64,000 nt of DNA, taken from NCBI RefSeq assembly GCF_900113835.1, contig NZ_FOQV01000004.1:1-64000 (forward strand), given 5' to 3'. The notes below the pieces were generated by a model. That model ran no database searches, was not told the origin of the DNA, and worked only from the letters and a program-made list of their open reading frames with translations. This DNA is from Allobosea sp. OK403. Lineage in GTDB: Bacteria; Pseudomonadota; Alphaproteobacteria; Rhizobiales; Beijerinckiaceae. Position 1 is the stretch's first letter. The number at the start of each line of letters is the position of its first letter. The position numbers and the translations under genes were made by a program. This document shows, piece after piece, positions 51,744 through 61,701 of this stretch.

Positions 51744-52121
51744 TCAATTCTCCGGGATGAAATCGGCGTCGCTGATCGTGAAACTGCCGCGATAGCCGTC
51801 GCGCGGATTGATCGTGAACTCAAGCGCACCGCGGCATTCGCCACGATCCTGGCCCGGATGGGCACCGCTGCAATAGCGTTCGAGATGGCTGATCGTCCGC
51901 GGCGGCATGCCGATGTCATCGAAGCGAACGCTGCCCGTGGCGTCGCTCGCCACGCCGCCCTTGGATGTCGAGAACCGCACGATCGTGACATTCTCGACCC
52001 GGATGAACTCTCCGGCGGCTCGATGGTCCCTAATCTTCGCGAGAGTAACGACGCGTGCCCCGTCCTGAGCGCTTGCCGCGCCGGCCAAAGCCAGCATGCC
52101 CGCAACAACCCACACCCGCAT
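51744..52121 (-). CDS. Small secreted protein of unknown function
   Basis: A 125-residue protein with a signal peptide (MRVWVVAGMLALAGAASA) and a mature part reading TLAKIRDHRAAGEFIRVENVTIVRFSTSKGGVASDATGSVRFDDIGMP. It may be an OB-like fold (the 'IRVENVTI...' strand pattern recalls DUF-type OB proteins). One cysteine pair (RYCSGAHPGQDRGECRG) could be a disulfide. The function is unknown. Confidence 0.7.
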   Translation of the reverse strand: MRVWVVAGMLALAGAASAQDGARVVTLAKIRDHRAAGEFIRVENVTIVRFSTSKGGVASDATGSVRFDDIGMPPRTISHLERYCSGAHPGQDRGECRGALEFTINPRDGYRGSFTISDADFIPEN

Positions 52122-52224
52122 AACCGCCTCCGCATTCGAGCGGCGGGGGATGCCGCAGCAAGGCCTGAGTCGTCAAGGGTCATACTCGCCAGGACAGGCT
52201 GGACATGGTCGAAGCTGGGGAAAA

Positions 52225-52301
<77 letters not shown>

Positions 52302-52329
52302 GCACGCGAAACCGTGTAGCATAATCGCC

Positions 52330-53112
52330 ATGCCGGTGAAGCCTCTTCTCGTCGTTTTTGTCGTTGTGGCGGCGCCTTTCAGCGCGGCCGGCGCTGCCGG
52401 GCCCTGCACGCAGCTGCCGGCGGATGCGCCGAGCGTGCGCCTGGCCGGCGTCGATGCGGCCGGCGACCCCATCCTGGCGGATGGCCGCAGTTTGCGGCTC
52501 GTCGGCATCGCGCCGCGCCAGAACGCCGTGGAAGCGGCGCGCTTCGCCGGCGAAATCGGCCAGTGGCGCGAGCGCGAGCTGAAGCTCGTCGTCCTGGCCG
52601 GGAGCGACCGCTGGGGCCGCTTGCCGGCGCGACTGTTTGCGCCCGCCGAGGCCCCAGGTTCGGAACCGACGAACCTTGCCGCCGCGCTGTTGCGCAATGG
52701 CGCCGGGCAACGCTTGCCGGAAGCGGCCTTTCCCGATTGCGGCGCGACACCGACTGCGCGCCCCTCTTCAGCGCGCGGCCCGGCGCCAGCGAAGCCCGAT
52801 TTGGTCGGAGATGCCATCGATGGTCACGATATTGCCGCCTTGAAGGCGCAAGCGGGGCGCTTCGTGGCGGTAGAGGGACGGGTGGCTTCCGTGGGCGAGC
52901 GGGCGCAACGCACCTATCTGAATTTTTCAAGGCGACGCGCCGAGGCCGGCGCGATCATGCTGTCGCGCACGCAATGGCGCGAACTCCAGGCTTCCGGCTG
53001 GACCGCGAGCGGTCTGACCGGTAAACGCGTGCGGGCACGCGGTGTGCTATCGGGACAAGATGGCACCCTGCTCGAGGCGTCTTCGGCCGCCGCCCTGGAG
53101 CTGATCGACTGA
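52330..53112 (+). CDS. Secreted thermonuclease-like (SNase/OB-fold) protein
   Basis: A 260-residue protein with a signal peptide (MPVKPLLVVFVVVAAPFSAAGA). RLAGVDAAGDPILADGRSLRLVGIAPRQ and GSDRWGRLPARLFAP follow the staphylococcal-nuclease-like pattern (first strands of the OB fold and the 'DRYGR' turn). The catalytic Arg-Glu-Arg set is not clear, so activity is doubtful. A second OB-like segment (GRFVAVEGRVASVGERAQRTYLNFS) follows. It is next to and upstream of the M48 lipoprotein gene by four bases. Confidence 0.7.
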   Translation: MPVKPLLVVFVVVAAPFSAAGAAGPCTQLPADAPSVRLAGVDAAGDPILADGRSLRLVGIAPRQNAVEAARFAGEIGQWRERELKLVVLAGSDRWGRLPARLFAPAEAPGSEPTNLAAALLRNGAGQRLPEAAFPDCGATPTARPSSARGPAPAKPDLVGDAIDGHDIAALKAQAGRFVAVEGRVASVGERAQRTYLNFSRRRAEAGAIMLSRTQWRELQASGWTASGLTGKRVRARGVLSGQDGTLLEASSAAALELID

Positions 53113-53116
53113 CAGC

Positions 53117-54613
53117 ATGCTGGCGTTCTGGCGACACGCATACCGCGCTCTTCCCAAGCGGCTCATCGCGCTGGCCTTGCCGGCAGCGCTGCTCGTGGCG
53201 GCCTTTCTCGTGGCTTGCACCAACGACCAGAGCGCATTGCTGCCGCAGCAGACCACCGGCGGCGAGCTGGCGCCGCGCGTCAACGCGATCCAGCGCGCCT
53301 CGGACAGCGAGCATCAGCGGCTGCTGACGGCCTTCGGCGGCGAGTATCGCTCCCCCAACGCCCGCGCCGCGCTCGACGAGGTGGTCCAGCGGCTGGCCAA
53401 GGCGAGCGAGGGCCAGATCGGCGCCTATGAGATCACCATCCTGAATTCGCCGGTGGTGAACGCGTTTGCCCTACCCAATGGCCGGCTCTATGTGACGCGC
53501 GGTCTGCTGGCGCTCGCCAACGACACCGCCGAGATAGCCTCGGTGCTCGCCCATGAGATCGCCCATGTCACGGCGCAGCACGCGGTCGAGCGCGCCGAGA
53601 AGGAGCTTGAATCCGCCCTGGTCAGCCAGGTCGTCTCGCAGGTGCTGAAGGATCCCGCCGCGGGCGCGGCGGTACAGGCGGGCTCGAAGCTCTCGCTGGC
53701 GCGCTTCTCGCGCCAGCAGGAGCTGACCGCCGACCAGATCAGCGTGCGCAACATCTCGCGCGCCGGCTACGACCCCTATGGCGCCGGCCGCTTCCTCGCG
53801 GCACTCGGCCGCAACACCGCCTTCCGCAATGCCGGCCAGGGCCAGAGCGCCGAGGACAAGCGGCTCGACATTCTCTCCAGCCATCCCCAGACGCCCGAGC
53901 GCGTGGCCGCCGTGACCGCCGGCGCCCGCCAGATCGGCGCGCCGGGCATTGGCGAGCGCGACGCCGCCCGCTGGCTCGCCGCGATCGACGGCATCGCCTA
54001 TGGCGACGACCCGCGCGACGGCGTTGTGCGCGGCAAGCGCTATCTCAACAGCGCGTTGCGCATCGCCTTCACCGCCCCGGACGGCTTCAGCCTGGAGTCG
54101 GCACGCGACATGGTGATCGGCGTCAGCACCAACGGCAACCAGGCGCTGCGCTTCGATTCCGTCAGCCTGAAATCGGGCCAGACGCTGGAAGCCTATGTCA
54201 CCTCGGGCTGGATCGACGGCGTCGAGACCGGCGCGGTCGAGACCCTCGACGTCGCCGGCCAGCCCGCCGTCATCACCACCGGCAGGGGCACCGACTGGAC
54301 GTTCAGGCTCGCCGCGATCCAGGCCGGCGGGCGGGTCTATCGCTTCATCCTGGCAGCGAAGGGCGCAAACGACCCGGAGCGGCCGATGCGTGCCGTAATC
54401 GAAAGCTTCCGCGCCCTGACAGCGGCGGAAGCGCAGGCAGCCAGGCCGATGCAGATCCACATCGTCACCGCCTCGGCCGGCGACACCGCTGCCACCATGG
54501 CCGCGCGCATGCCCAGCCTGGACCGCGCGCAGGAGCTCTTCCTGGTCCTGAACGGGCTGGATCGCAGCGGCCCGCTGACGCCCGGGCAGCGCTACAAGAT
54601 CGTCGCGGAATAG
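53117..54613 (+). CDS. M48 family metalloprotease, lipoprotein
   Basis: A 498-residue lipoprotein: signal with lipobox LVAC near residue 34, then the M48 protease domain with VLAHEIAHVTAQHAVE (HExxH near 147) and QELTADQISVRNISRAGYDP (third zinc ligand region). The C-terminal part carries a LysM-like segment (QIHIVTASAGDTAATMAARM ... LNGLDRSGPLTPGQRYKIV) that may bind peptidoglycan. It is related to BepA/YfgC and Oma1-type quality control proteases of the envelope. It starts four bases after the SNase-like gene and is probably cotranscribed. Confidence 0.9.
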   Translation: MLAFWRHAYRALPKRLIALALPAALLVAAFLVACTNDQSALLPQQTTGGELAPRVNAIQRASDSEHQRLLTAFGGEYRSPNARAALDEVVQRLAKASEGQIGAYEITILNSPVVNAFALPNGRLYVTRGLLALANDTAEIASVLAHEIAHVTAQHAVERAEKELESALVSQVVSQVLKDPAAGAAVQAGSKLSLARFSRQQELTADQISVRNISRAGYDPYGAGRFLAALGRNTAFRNAGQGQSAEDKRLDILSSHPQTPERVAAVTAGARQIGAPGIGERDAARWLAAIDGIAYGDDPRDGVVRGKRYLNSALRIAFTAPDGFSLESARDMVIGVSTNGNQALRFDSVSLKSGQTLEAYVTSGWIDGVETGAVETLDVAGQPAVITTGRGTDWTFRLAAIQAGGRVYRFILAAKGANDPERPMRAVIESFRALTAAEAQAARPMQIHIVTASAGDTAATMAARMPSLDRAQELFLVLNGLDRSGPLTPGQRYKIVAE

Positions 54614-54636
54614 AGCAGGCGCTTTAGAAACCGCCC

Positions 54637-54918
54637 GAGCCCTCATTCTGAGAGGGCTTACGCGGCTCTTCAGAGCCTGACCTGAAATGAACTAAGCGAT
54701 ATCAAGGGCTTCCGATCGCTCGCTATCACCCGCGCCGTCATCCTGGACAAGCCGCGTCAGCGGCGCAGCTCCGGGATCCATCGGAGGGCTCCGGAACTCT
54801 ACGATGGATCCCGGGACGAAGCTTCGCTTCGCCCAGGATGACGGCGCGAACGTGATCGAGACGGAGCCATTGATATCATTGGCTTCATTTGAGGCCAGGC
54901 TCCTCAGGATGAGGGCTG
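54637..54918. repeat. Three-level nested palindrome
   Basis: Outer arms GAGCCCTCATTCTGAG (54637) and CTCAGGATGAGGGCT (54903). Middle arms CCTGAAATGAACTAAGCGAT (54680) and a complement at 54870-54894. Inner perfect 16-bp arms CGCGCCGTCATCCTGG (54731) and CCAGGATGACGGCGCG (54833), with a further GGATCCATCG/CGATGGATCC pair inside. It fills most of the 448-bp gap before carD; no gene is visible in it. Confidence 0.85.
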
Positions 54919-55004
54919 GAGTTTCCTAACGATCTCTTAGATGAGAGCCGGGGGCCGCGCGGCCGCACCCGTGCCGACACAATCCGAAACGAAAAACCCG
55001 CCGA

Positions 55005-55035
55005 AACGAAAAACCCGGCGGTTGCCCGCCGGGTT
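55005..55035 (-). terminator. Intrinsic terminator of carD
   Basis: On the minus strand AACCCGGCGG-GCAA-CCGCCGGGTT followed by TTTCG, 27 bases after the carD stop. A second partial copy of its downstream arm (AAAACCCGCCGAAACG) lies next to it. Confidence 0.85.
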
Positions 55036-55061
55036 TCTCGTAACTCACAGGGGAAGGAGCC

Positions 55062-55661
55062 TCAGGCGGCTTCTTCCTGGATGTCGTCATTGTCGCCTTC
55101 GATCTCGGCTTCAGCCTCGGCCGCCTCGCCCTTGGCGGCGCGGCGCGGCGATTTGGCGAGCTGGGCCTCGATCTTCTTCAGGGCCTCGGTCTCGGTGACG
55201 TCGTCGACGACGGCGATCTCGCGGGTCATGCGATCGACGGCCGCCTCATAGAGCTGGCGCTCGGAGTAGGACTGCTCGGGCTGCGCCTCGGAGCGATAGA
55301 GATCGCGCACGACCTCGGCGATCGCGACGAGATCGCCCGAATTGATCTTGGCCTCGTATTCCTGCGCCCGGCGCGACCACATGGTGCGCTTGATGCGCGC
55401 GCGGCCGGTCAGCGTGGTCAGGGCCTTGGTGACGCTCTCCGCATCGGCGAGCTTGCGCAGGCCGACGCTGGCGGCCTTGGCCGTCGGAACGCGCAGGGTC
55501 ATCTTATCCTTGGCGAAGCTGACGACGAAGAGCTCGAGCTTGAAACCCGCGACTTCCTGCTCCTCGATCGCCGTGATCTGGCCGACGCCATGAGACGGGT
55601 AGACGACGAACTCGCCCGTCTTGAAACCTAGGCGCACAACAGCTTTCTTCACCATGGACAT
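55062..55661 (-). CDS. carD: CarD family transcriptional regulator
   Basis: A 199-residue protein with an N-terminal RNAP-interacting Tudor-like domain (FKTGEFVVYPSHGVGQITAIEEQEVAGFKLELFVVSFAKDKMTLRVPTAKA), a helical C-terminal domain (WSRRAQEYEAKINSGDLVAIAEVVRDLYR), and an acidic tail. CarD binds RNA polymerase and stabilises open complexes at rRNA and stress promoters. It follows fdxA in the common Rhizobiales order. The start is MSMVKKAV at 55661. Confidence 0.96.
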   Translation of the reverse strand: MSMVKKAVVRLGFKTGEFVVYPSHGVGQITAIEEQEVAGFKLELFVVSFAKDKMTLRVPTAKAASVGLRKLADAESVTKALTTLTGRARIKRTMWSRRAQEYEAKINSGDLVAIAEVVRDLYRSEAQPEQSYSERQLYEAAVDRMTREIAVVDDVTETEALKKIEAQLAKSPRRAAKGEAAEAEAEIEGDNDDIQEEAA

Positions 55662-56052
55662 GCCGTTACGACTCCTGACCGGACCGCTTGACGCGGGCTT
55701 GACGTTGTCCGCCTCCGGACGGGATGACCGGAGGCGCTCTGCCTGATGCGAACGGACCGATCATCAGGATCGGTCCAAATGCCTCACGCGTCCCTCAGCC
55801 GACCGTTTCATACGCACCCAAAGACAACGGACGACTTCGCTCCGGCAACGCACCGGGAGCTGGGATCGTTCGTAGCGAAGGGGGCGCCCCGTTCGTGAAA
55901 ACCTCGCAGGGGCATGCGGAACGAATTCGACTGTGCTGATATGCATAGCACAAAAAACACGCCGAATCAAAGGTAAACGCGTTTTAGCCTCGGCTCGGCT
56001 CGCAATGCAGCCAAGCAAGTCGGCACTTGCCCCTGTTCACCTAACGGCAGAT
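55662..56052. other. Intergenic region between fdxA and carD
   Basis: This 391-bp gap carries the carD promoter. It contains one small inverted repeat (ACCGATC..GATCGGT at 55756-55774) and otherwise nothing recognisable. Confidence 0.4.
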
Positions 56053-56391
56053 TCAGTCGCCCTCGCCGGGATTGGGCGAGAAATGTTCATCAAGCTTGCC
56101 GGCCACCCCGTCGAAGGCTTTCGCATCCGCAGGCGCGTCCTTCTTCTGGGTGATGTTGGGCCAGGACGAGGCATATTTCGAGTTGAGCTGCAGCCAGCTC
56201 TCGAGCCCCGGTTCGGTGTCGGGCTTGATCGCCTCGGCCGGGCATTCCGGCTCGCAGACGCCGCAATCGATGCATTCGTCGGGATGAATGACGAGCATGT
56301 TCTCGCCCTCATAGAAGCAGTCGACCGGACAGACCTCGACGCAATCCATGTACTTGCACTTGATGCAGTTCTCGGTGACCACATAGGTCAT
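56053..56391 (-). CDS. fdxA: Seven-iron ferredoxin FdxA
   Basis: A 112-residue ferredoxin with the [3Fe-4S]/[4Fe-4S] cysteine pattern: [26 protein letters not shown] near the N terminus and [19 protein letters not shown] after it. The long C-terminal tail is typical of FdxA. It is an electron carrier in the cytoplasm. It is in the conserved helicase/S4/fdxA/carD order, between S4 and carD. Confidence 0.97.
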   Translation of the reverse strand: MTYVVTENCIKCKYMDCVEVCPVDCFYEGENMLVIHPDECIDCGVCEPECPAEAIKPDTEPGLESWLQLNSKYASSWPNITQKKDAPADAKAFDGVAGKLDEHFSPNPGEGD

Positions 56392-56568
56392 GTCGTCCGT
56401 CCTTCTTCGTCCGCGCGCGGCCGCCTCATAAAGCGCCGAAGGGCGCGGGTTTCAAGGCCGTTTTCAGCCCATTTGACAGCAGGAACTTCTTCCTGGAGCG
56501 CCGTGCGGAGATGGAAATTCCCAAGGCCCGCCCGGCGACATTCATATGTACACAAATGAATATCCAGC

Positions 56569-56880
56569 TTAACCGCCCGACTTCCCCTCGGCAAGCGACG
56601 GATCGTCGCGCGCCGCGCCGTTCAACGGCTCGTAAAGCAGCCGCGCCTCCTCGTAAGGACCGCGCCGCGTGCCCAGCTCCAGCACCCGCACGACAAGCGT
56701 GGCATGCGGCAGCGCCAGGGTCAGCACGTCGCCAAGCTTGAGCCCATGCGCAGCGTTCTCGATCCTGCGCCCCTCGACCCTGACATGCCCATCCTCGACC
56801 AGGCGCACCGCGACCGGGCGCGTCCTGGCGAAACGCGCGAACCAGAGCCATTTGTCGAGGCGTTGCCGATCCTGCCGCAA
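56569..56880 (-). CDS. S4-domain RNA-binding protein (Hsp15-like)
   Basis: A 103-residue protein with a complete S4 fold: QRLDKWLWFARFARTRPVAVRLVEDGHVRVEGRRIENAAHGLKLGDVLTL. This opening is characteristic of Hsp15/HslR-like proteins, which bind 50S subunits carrying stalled peptidyl-tRNA. It follows the helicase gene, which supports a role in RNA or ribosome quality control. Confidence 0.93.
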   Translation of the reverse strand: MRQDRQRLDKWLWFARFARTRPVAVRLVEDGHVRVEGRRIENAAHGLKLGDVLTLALPHATLVVRVLELGTRRGPYEEARLLYEPLNGAARDDPSLAEGKSGG

Positions 56881-56911
56881 GGGCCGCCTTTCCGTTCAGC
56901 GTGGTGATCTC

Positions 56912-57014
56912 AGAGCATTTCCGCGTGTCTCGGACTCGCGGAAATACTCTGCCTCCTTGTTTTATCGCATTGTCTTCACGCGAACCGGTGTCCACTTCGC
57001 TCGAAAATGCTCTG
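56912..57014. repeat. Mosaic repeat between helicase and S4 genes
   Basis: AGAGCATTTCCGCGTGTC with GACTCGCGGAAATACTCT, then GCGAACCGGTGTCCACTTCG with CTCGAAAATGCTCT. It interrupts the 145-bp gap in an otherwise conserved gene order. Confidence 0.85.
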
Positions 57015-57025
57015 GAATCGCCCGC

Positions 57026-60000
57026 TCAGGTCTTGCGCCCCTCGAGCTGGGCCTTGAGCGCTGCAAGCTTGGCGAAGGGCGAATCCGGATCCGGCTCGCG
57101 CTCGGCCGGCCTCGGGCGCTGCGGCTGCTGGAAGCGCTCGCCACCGCGATCCTCGCGGCGCGGCCCGCCCGGCCGCTGATCGCGCTTGAACTCGGGCCGT
57201 GGGCCGCGACCCTGCTCGGGACGCCCGGCGCGTGGCGGCTGCCCCTGGCGCGGCGCATCGTCGCGCCGAGGTCCCCGCTCCGGGCGCGGCGCAACGGGTG
57301 CAGCCTCCGCAGCGACGGCCGCCGCCGGGCGATCCTGCCCTCCCTCCCGCCGCCTGTCATCGGGCCGCCCGCCGCGGTTGGGCCTGTCGCCACGACGGCC
57401 ACCGGGTTGACGTTCGCCGGGGGCGCCGTCGCGCGGAGCGCCACGGCCAGCCGGTTCGGGCCTGCGTCCGCCCTGGTGGCGATGCGGCCGCCAGACCTCG
57501 ATCAATTCCGGCTCGGCTGCTGGCGCAGGCGTTGCGGTCGCAGCCAGCTCGGTGGCCTCGGCAGCAGCGTCCGCTGGCGCTTGCGCGGCCGGCTCCTCGG
57601 CGGCAGCCGGCAAGGCCGACATCAGATCAGCGGGAACGGCCACGGGTTCCGGCTCGGGAGCCGGCGCCACTTTGGTTTCCGCTGGAAGGGACGTAACGGC
57701 CTCCGTCACTTCGGATACGGACGCCACATCCTCAGCGACAGAAGCGGGCTCGTCGGAGACCACGCCCTCCGCCGGTTGCTCGGCAGTCTCAGTGGCGACA
57801 ACAGCCTCATCGACCTTGACCGGCTCCGGCTTCGGCACTGGCGGCGCGGCCAACGGCACGGTGATGGCCGGGCCCGGACGCTTGACCGAGACATAGCCGA
57901 GCGAGCGCAGGATCGAAGCGAAATCCTCGCCCGCACAGCCGACGAGCGAGGTCATCGCGCCGGTGGCGACGAAACCGTCCTGGTCGGCGGCGCCAGTCGG
58001 CGGCGTGCCTTGGGTGAGGCCCGGGCGATAGGCGATCGCCGGCCGGATCAGATCGGCCAGGCGCTCCAGGATATCGACGCGCACGGCGCGCTCGCCGCAG
58101 ACGCGATAGCCGGCGGCGCGATAGAGCCCTTTGGGAACCGCCTTGTCGACCGCAAACGAGGTCCGGCCCGAGGCCGCCAAGTGAGCAATGTCGTCGAGCC
58201 CGCTCATCTCCGGCGAACCGTGCTTCAGGGCCCAGAGCTGGGCCGCGAGCGCCCGCGGTGCCGGCTTCAGCAGCGCCGGCACATAAAGATGGAATGCGCC
58301 GAAACGGATGCCCAGCTGGCGCAAGGCGGCACGGCCCTCCTGGTCGAGCGCCTTCATCTCCTCGCCGACCTTGGTGCGCTCGAGCACGCCGAGCGATTCG
58401 GCGACTTGATAAGCGATGCCGCGCGCGATGCCGGTCAGCGTCGTCGCGTCCTCCAGCAACAGCAGCGCGCCGAGCAGGCGGGTGACGTGATTCTTCAGCC
58501 AGAGCGTCAGGCGCGTCTCGACCTGCTCGCGCGCCGGCCCCGTCAGATGTTCCTCGACCAACAGGCGCAGGCGCGGCTCGATCGCCTTCTCGCCCGCGAC
58601 CAGGCGCGCCACCGGCTCGCCGACCCAACGCAGCAAACCGTCATGCGACAACACGAAAGCATCGTCGCCGGCCAGAACGACACGCGCGGCACGCGCTTCG
58701 ATCTCGCTGGCGAGCGCCTTCATCGCAGCCATATTCAGGGCTTTCGCCTCCGGCCCGCCGGCCTTCGGGTCCGCCGTGAAGCGAAACCCCTGCAGCATTC
58801 CGACGTGCTGGCCCTCGACGAGCACATCGCCCGCCGTGGTGACCTCAGCCTCCAACATGGTATTCTCCCGCAAACGACGCATCAGCACACTCGTGCGCCG
58901 ATCCACAAAACGGCTGGCAAGCCTCTCGTGCAAAGCGTCCGACAGCTTGTCCTCTACAAGACGCGCCACCCCCTGCCAATGCTCAGGATCAGGCAACCAG
59001 TCGGGACGGTTGGCGACGAAGGTCCAGGTTCGCACCTGCGCGATGCGGGCCGACAGCGTATCGATCTCGCCATCTGTGCGATCGAGCGCCGAAAGCTGGG
59101 CGTGATACCAGTCCAGATCGAGCCGGCCATGGCGCATCAGGCGCAGATAAAGCGTCGTCGCGAGGTCCGCGTGCTGCATCGGCGCGATCTTGCGGTAATC
59201 GGGCAGTCCGCAGACCTCCCAGAGCCGCTCGACCGCGGGACGCCCCTGAGCCAGCGCCTTGACGTCCGGGTCTTTCGCTAGGATTTCCAGCGTCGTCATG
59301 TCCTCGGCGATCAGCGCCCGCGTCAGCCCCTGCTCCGAAGGCTGGATATTGAGGCTGTCGAGCAAACTCTCGATCGAACGCTGGTCGAGATCGGTGTTGC
59401 GCCACTGCAACTGCCGAACCGGTTCGAAGCGATGGTTCTCGATCGCATCGACGAGATCAGCCTCGAAGGGCGGGCAACGTCCGCTGGTGCCGAAGGTGCC
59501 ATCGCGCAGATGCCGCCCCGCCCGCCCCCCGATCTGGCCGAATTCCGCCGGGTTGAGCTTGCGGAAATGATGGCCGTCGAACTTCTTGTCCGCTGCGAAG
59601 GCGATATGGTCGACATCGAGATTGAGGCCCATGCCGATCGCGTCGGTCGCGACGAGATAGTCGACATCGCCCGACTGGTAGATCTCGACCTGCGCATTGC
59701 GCGTCCGCGGCGACAATGCCCCCAGCACCACGGCCGCGCCGCCCTTCTGCCGGCGGATCAGCTCGGCGATGGCGTAGACCTCCTCGACCGAGAAAGCGAC
59801 GATGGCCGAGCGCGGCGGCAGCCTTGTGATCTTGCGGTCGCCGGCGAACAGCAATTGCGACAGGCGCGGACGCGTGACGACGTTGACGCCGGGGATGAGC
59901 TGCTCGATCAGCGGCTTCATCGTGCCGGCCCCGATCAGCATGGTCTCGGCCCGGCCGCGCCGGTTCAGGAGCCGGTCGGTGAAGACATGGCCGCGATCAA

Positions 60001-60331
60001 GATCGGCGGCGAGCTGGATCTCGTCGATCGCGACAAAATCGACCGCGAGATCGCGCGGCATCGCTTCAACCGTGCAGACCCAGAAGCGCGGCCGCTCCGG
60101 CTTGATCTTCTCCTCACCAGTGACGAGCGCGACAGCCTCAGCGCCGACCTTCTCGACCACGCGGCTGTAGACCTCGCGCGCCAGCAGCCGGAGCGGCAAG
60201 CCGATCATGCCTGTCGGATGCGCCACCATCCGCTCGATCGCGAGATGCGTCTTGCCGGTGTTGGTGGGGCCGAGAACCGCGGTGACGCCGTTTGCACGGA
60301 CGGAGCGAGGCAAGGGACGAGCTGAAATCAA
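57026..60331 (-). CDS. Suv3-like DExH/D RNA helicase with long C-terminal tail
   Basis: A 1101-residue protein. The helicase core has motif I GPTNTGKTHLAIERM near residue 20, motif II DEIQLAADLDRG near 105 (DEIQ in place of DExH), and FSVEEVYAIAELI, then motif VI QIGGRAGRHLRDG near 270, as in the Suv3/mitochondrial-degradosome family. It probably unwinds RNA during turnover. The last 250 residues are Pro/Ala/Glu-rich and then Arg/Gly-rich (QGGRRPEPAGRGAPRDG...), a disordered RNA-binding tail. It is first in the operon with S4, fdxA and carD. Confidence 0.93.
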   Translation of the reverse strand: MISARPLPRSVRANGVTAVLGPTNTGKTHLAIERMVAHPTGMIGLPLRLLAREVYSRVVEKVGAEAVALVTGEEKIKPERPRFWVCTVEAMPRDLAVDFVAIDEIQLAADLDRGHVFTDRLLNRRGRAETMLIGAGTMKPLIEQLIPGVNVVTRPRLSQLLFAGDRKITRLPPRSAIVAFSVEEVYAIAELIRRQKGGAAVVLGALSPRTRNAQVEIYQSGDVDYLVATDAIGMGLNLDVDHIAFAADKKFDGHHFRKLNPAEFGQIGGRAGRHLRDGTFGTSGRCPPFEADLVDAIENHRFEPVRQLQWRNTDLDQRSIESLLDSLNIQPSEQGLTRALIAEDMTTLEILAKDPDVKALAQGRPAVERLWEVCGLPDYRKIAPMQHADLATTLYLRLMRHGRLDLDWYHAQLSALDRTDGEIDTLSARIAQVRTWTFVANRPDWLPDPEHWQGVARLVEDKLSDALHERLASRFVDRRTSVLMRRLRENTMLEAEVTTAGDVLVEGQHVGMLQGFRFTADPKAGGPEAKALNMAAMKALASEIEARAARVVLAGDDAFVLSHDGLLRWVGEPVARLVAGEKAIEPRLRLLVEEHLTGPAREQVETRLTLWLKNHVTRLLGALLLLEDATTLTGIARGIAYQVAESLGVLERTKVGEEMKALDQEGRAALRQLGIRFGAFHLYVPALLKPAPRALAAQLWALKHGSPEMSGLDDIAHLAASGRTSFAVDKAVPKGLYRAAGYRVCGERAVRVDILERLADLIRPAIAYRPGLTQGTPPTGAADQDGFVATGAMTSLVGCAGEDFASILRSLGYVSVKRPGPAITVPLAAPPVPKPEPVKVDEAVVATETAEQPAEGVVSDEPASVAEDVASVSEVTEAVTSLPAETKVAPAPEPEPVAVPADLMSALPAAAEEPAAQAPADAAAEATELAATATPAPAAEPELIEVWRPHRHQGGRRPEPAGRGAPRDGAPGERQPGGRRGDRPNRGGRPDDRRREGGQDRPAAAVAAEAAPVAPRPERGPRRDDAPRQGQPPRAGRPEQGRGPRPEFKRDQRPGGPRREDRGGERFQQPQRPRPAEREPDPDSPFAKLAALKAQLEGRKT

Positions 60332-60675
60332 AACGCGACCGATCGTGACCGCCCGCCCCCACCATCCGGCACGCGGCTGCGCCGGGTAGCCTCAGGGCGA
60401 CGACGTGGCATCAGGGGATAGAACGAGTCCTGAACGAAGCAAGCCCGAATCGCTGACTCGGCCTGAATCCGGTTTCGTTCCCGGCAAGATATCGCGGCTC
60501 AGGCAAACGCGACCACCCTATCTGGAATCGAACCATCGGCATCGTCCGTCCTCTCGCGCTCCTGATGCGGCTCCGGGCCGCATCGCGCCCTCGCTATTTA
60601 AGTCTTTCCCGCGCCGAAACGAGAGGGCGCGCCATAACGATGGTCAAGATCGCCATCGCATTCGGCTTGTCGTGA
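60332..60675. other. Intergenic region upstream of the helicase gene
   Basis: This 344-bp gap lies between the helicase start and the end of the hydrolase gene on the same strand. It should contain the helicase promoter. I see no repeat-family copy and no ORF with a ribosome binding site. Confidence 0.4.
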
Positions 60676-61563
60676 TCAGCCGAAGACGTCGACGAACACC
60701 TCGGCCGCCTCGTCCGCCGCCTCGACATGCACAAAATGCCCGGCGCTCTCGCAGAACGTGACCTTGGCCTCGTCGAAATGCTCCGGCACGAAAGCCGCCC
60801 ATTCCGATTTCAGGATCGGATCATGCCGGCCCCAATGCACCCGCGTCGGCTGGTGGATCCGCACGGATGGCGGTGCGTGGCCGTCGATCGCCGCCAGCCG
60901 CAGCGCGTTCTGGCTGCGATACCAGTCGAACCCGCCGCGCAGATTGCCCGGCTTCATGAAATTATCGACCCAGAGCTCAAAGGCCGGCTCGAAGGCGTCC
61001 TTGCGGTGGCACCAATGCGTCAGGAAATGCCCGAGATAGAGCGAGCAGGCCTCGCGGCTCAACCCCACCAGCGCCTCGGCCAGACCAAGCTGCTGGAACG
61101 CCTGGTACCAGACCTCGTTGACATGCCCGTCATGGACCCAACGCCCACCGACGCTCGCTGTGGGGCAATTGAAGAACAGCAATCGCTCGACCGCTTGCGG
61201 ATGCCGGCGCGCCAGTGCCTGTGCCGCATAGGCTCCGACATCATGGCCGACGACGCCGACCGAATCGAGATCCAGCGCATGCAGCAGCGCCGCCATATCG
61301 TCGGCATGGCAATTGGCGCCGACATCGCTGCGGGGCCCCGCCGTCTTGGCGCTGTCGCCAAAACCGCGCAGATCGGGCGCGATCAATCGGAACTCGCCAT
61401 GCAGACGATTGATCAGCGGCAGCCAGGTCGCCCAGAACTCCGGCCAGCCATGCAGCAGCAGGACAGGCGGGCCATCGCCGATCTCGGCGACATGCAGCGT
61501 GGTGTCGCGAACGACGATCTGGCGATGGCGCAGACCCGGCGGAGCGGTGAAATCGCTGGTCAT
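60676..61563 (-). CDS. Alpha/beta hydrolase, epoxide hydrolase/haloacetate dehalogenase-like
   Basis: A 295-residue enzyme with oxyanion motif [12 protein letters not shown] near residue 40, RGFGDSAKT, nucleophile motif [15 protein letters not shown] (Asp near 107), acid region HWGRHDPIL, and catalytic His in [14 protein letters not shown]. An Asp nucleophile is typical of epoxide hydrolases and fluoroacetate or haloacetate dehalogenases. HGWPxF is shared by both, so the exact substrate is unknown. It is a single gene. Confidence 0.88.
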   Translation of the reverse strand: MTSDFTAPPGLRHRQIVVRDTTLHVAEIGDGPPVLLLHGWPEFWATWLPLINRLHGEFRLIAPDLRGFGDSAKTAGPRSDVGANCHADDMAALLHALDLDSVGVVGHDVGAYAAQALARRHPQAVERLLFFNCPTASVGGRWVHDGHVNEVWYQAFQQLGLAEALVGLSREACSLYLGHFLTHWCHRKDAFEPAFELWVDNFMKPGNLRGGFDWYRSQNALRLAAIDGHAPPSVRIHQPTRVHWGRHDPILKSEWAAFVPEHFDEAKVTFCESAGHFVHVEAADEAAEVFVDVFG

Positions 61564-61701
61564 GGCGTCTTTCTGGCCCAGGCAGTAACCTCAAAGTAGC
61601 GCCGGCTTCGTCGCCGCCGCAATCGGCTGCGGAGCATGACGCCCTTGCGGCGTCGGTTCTCCACAGGCGCGGCCGGAGCGCGTTCGCTCGAACGCAGCGC
61701 G

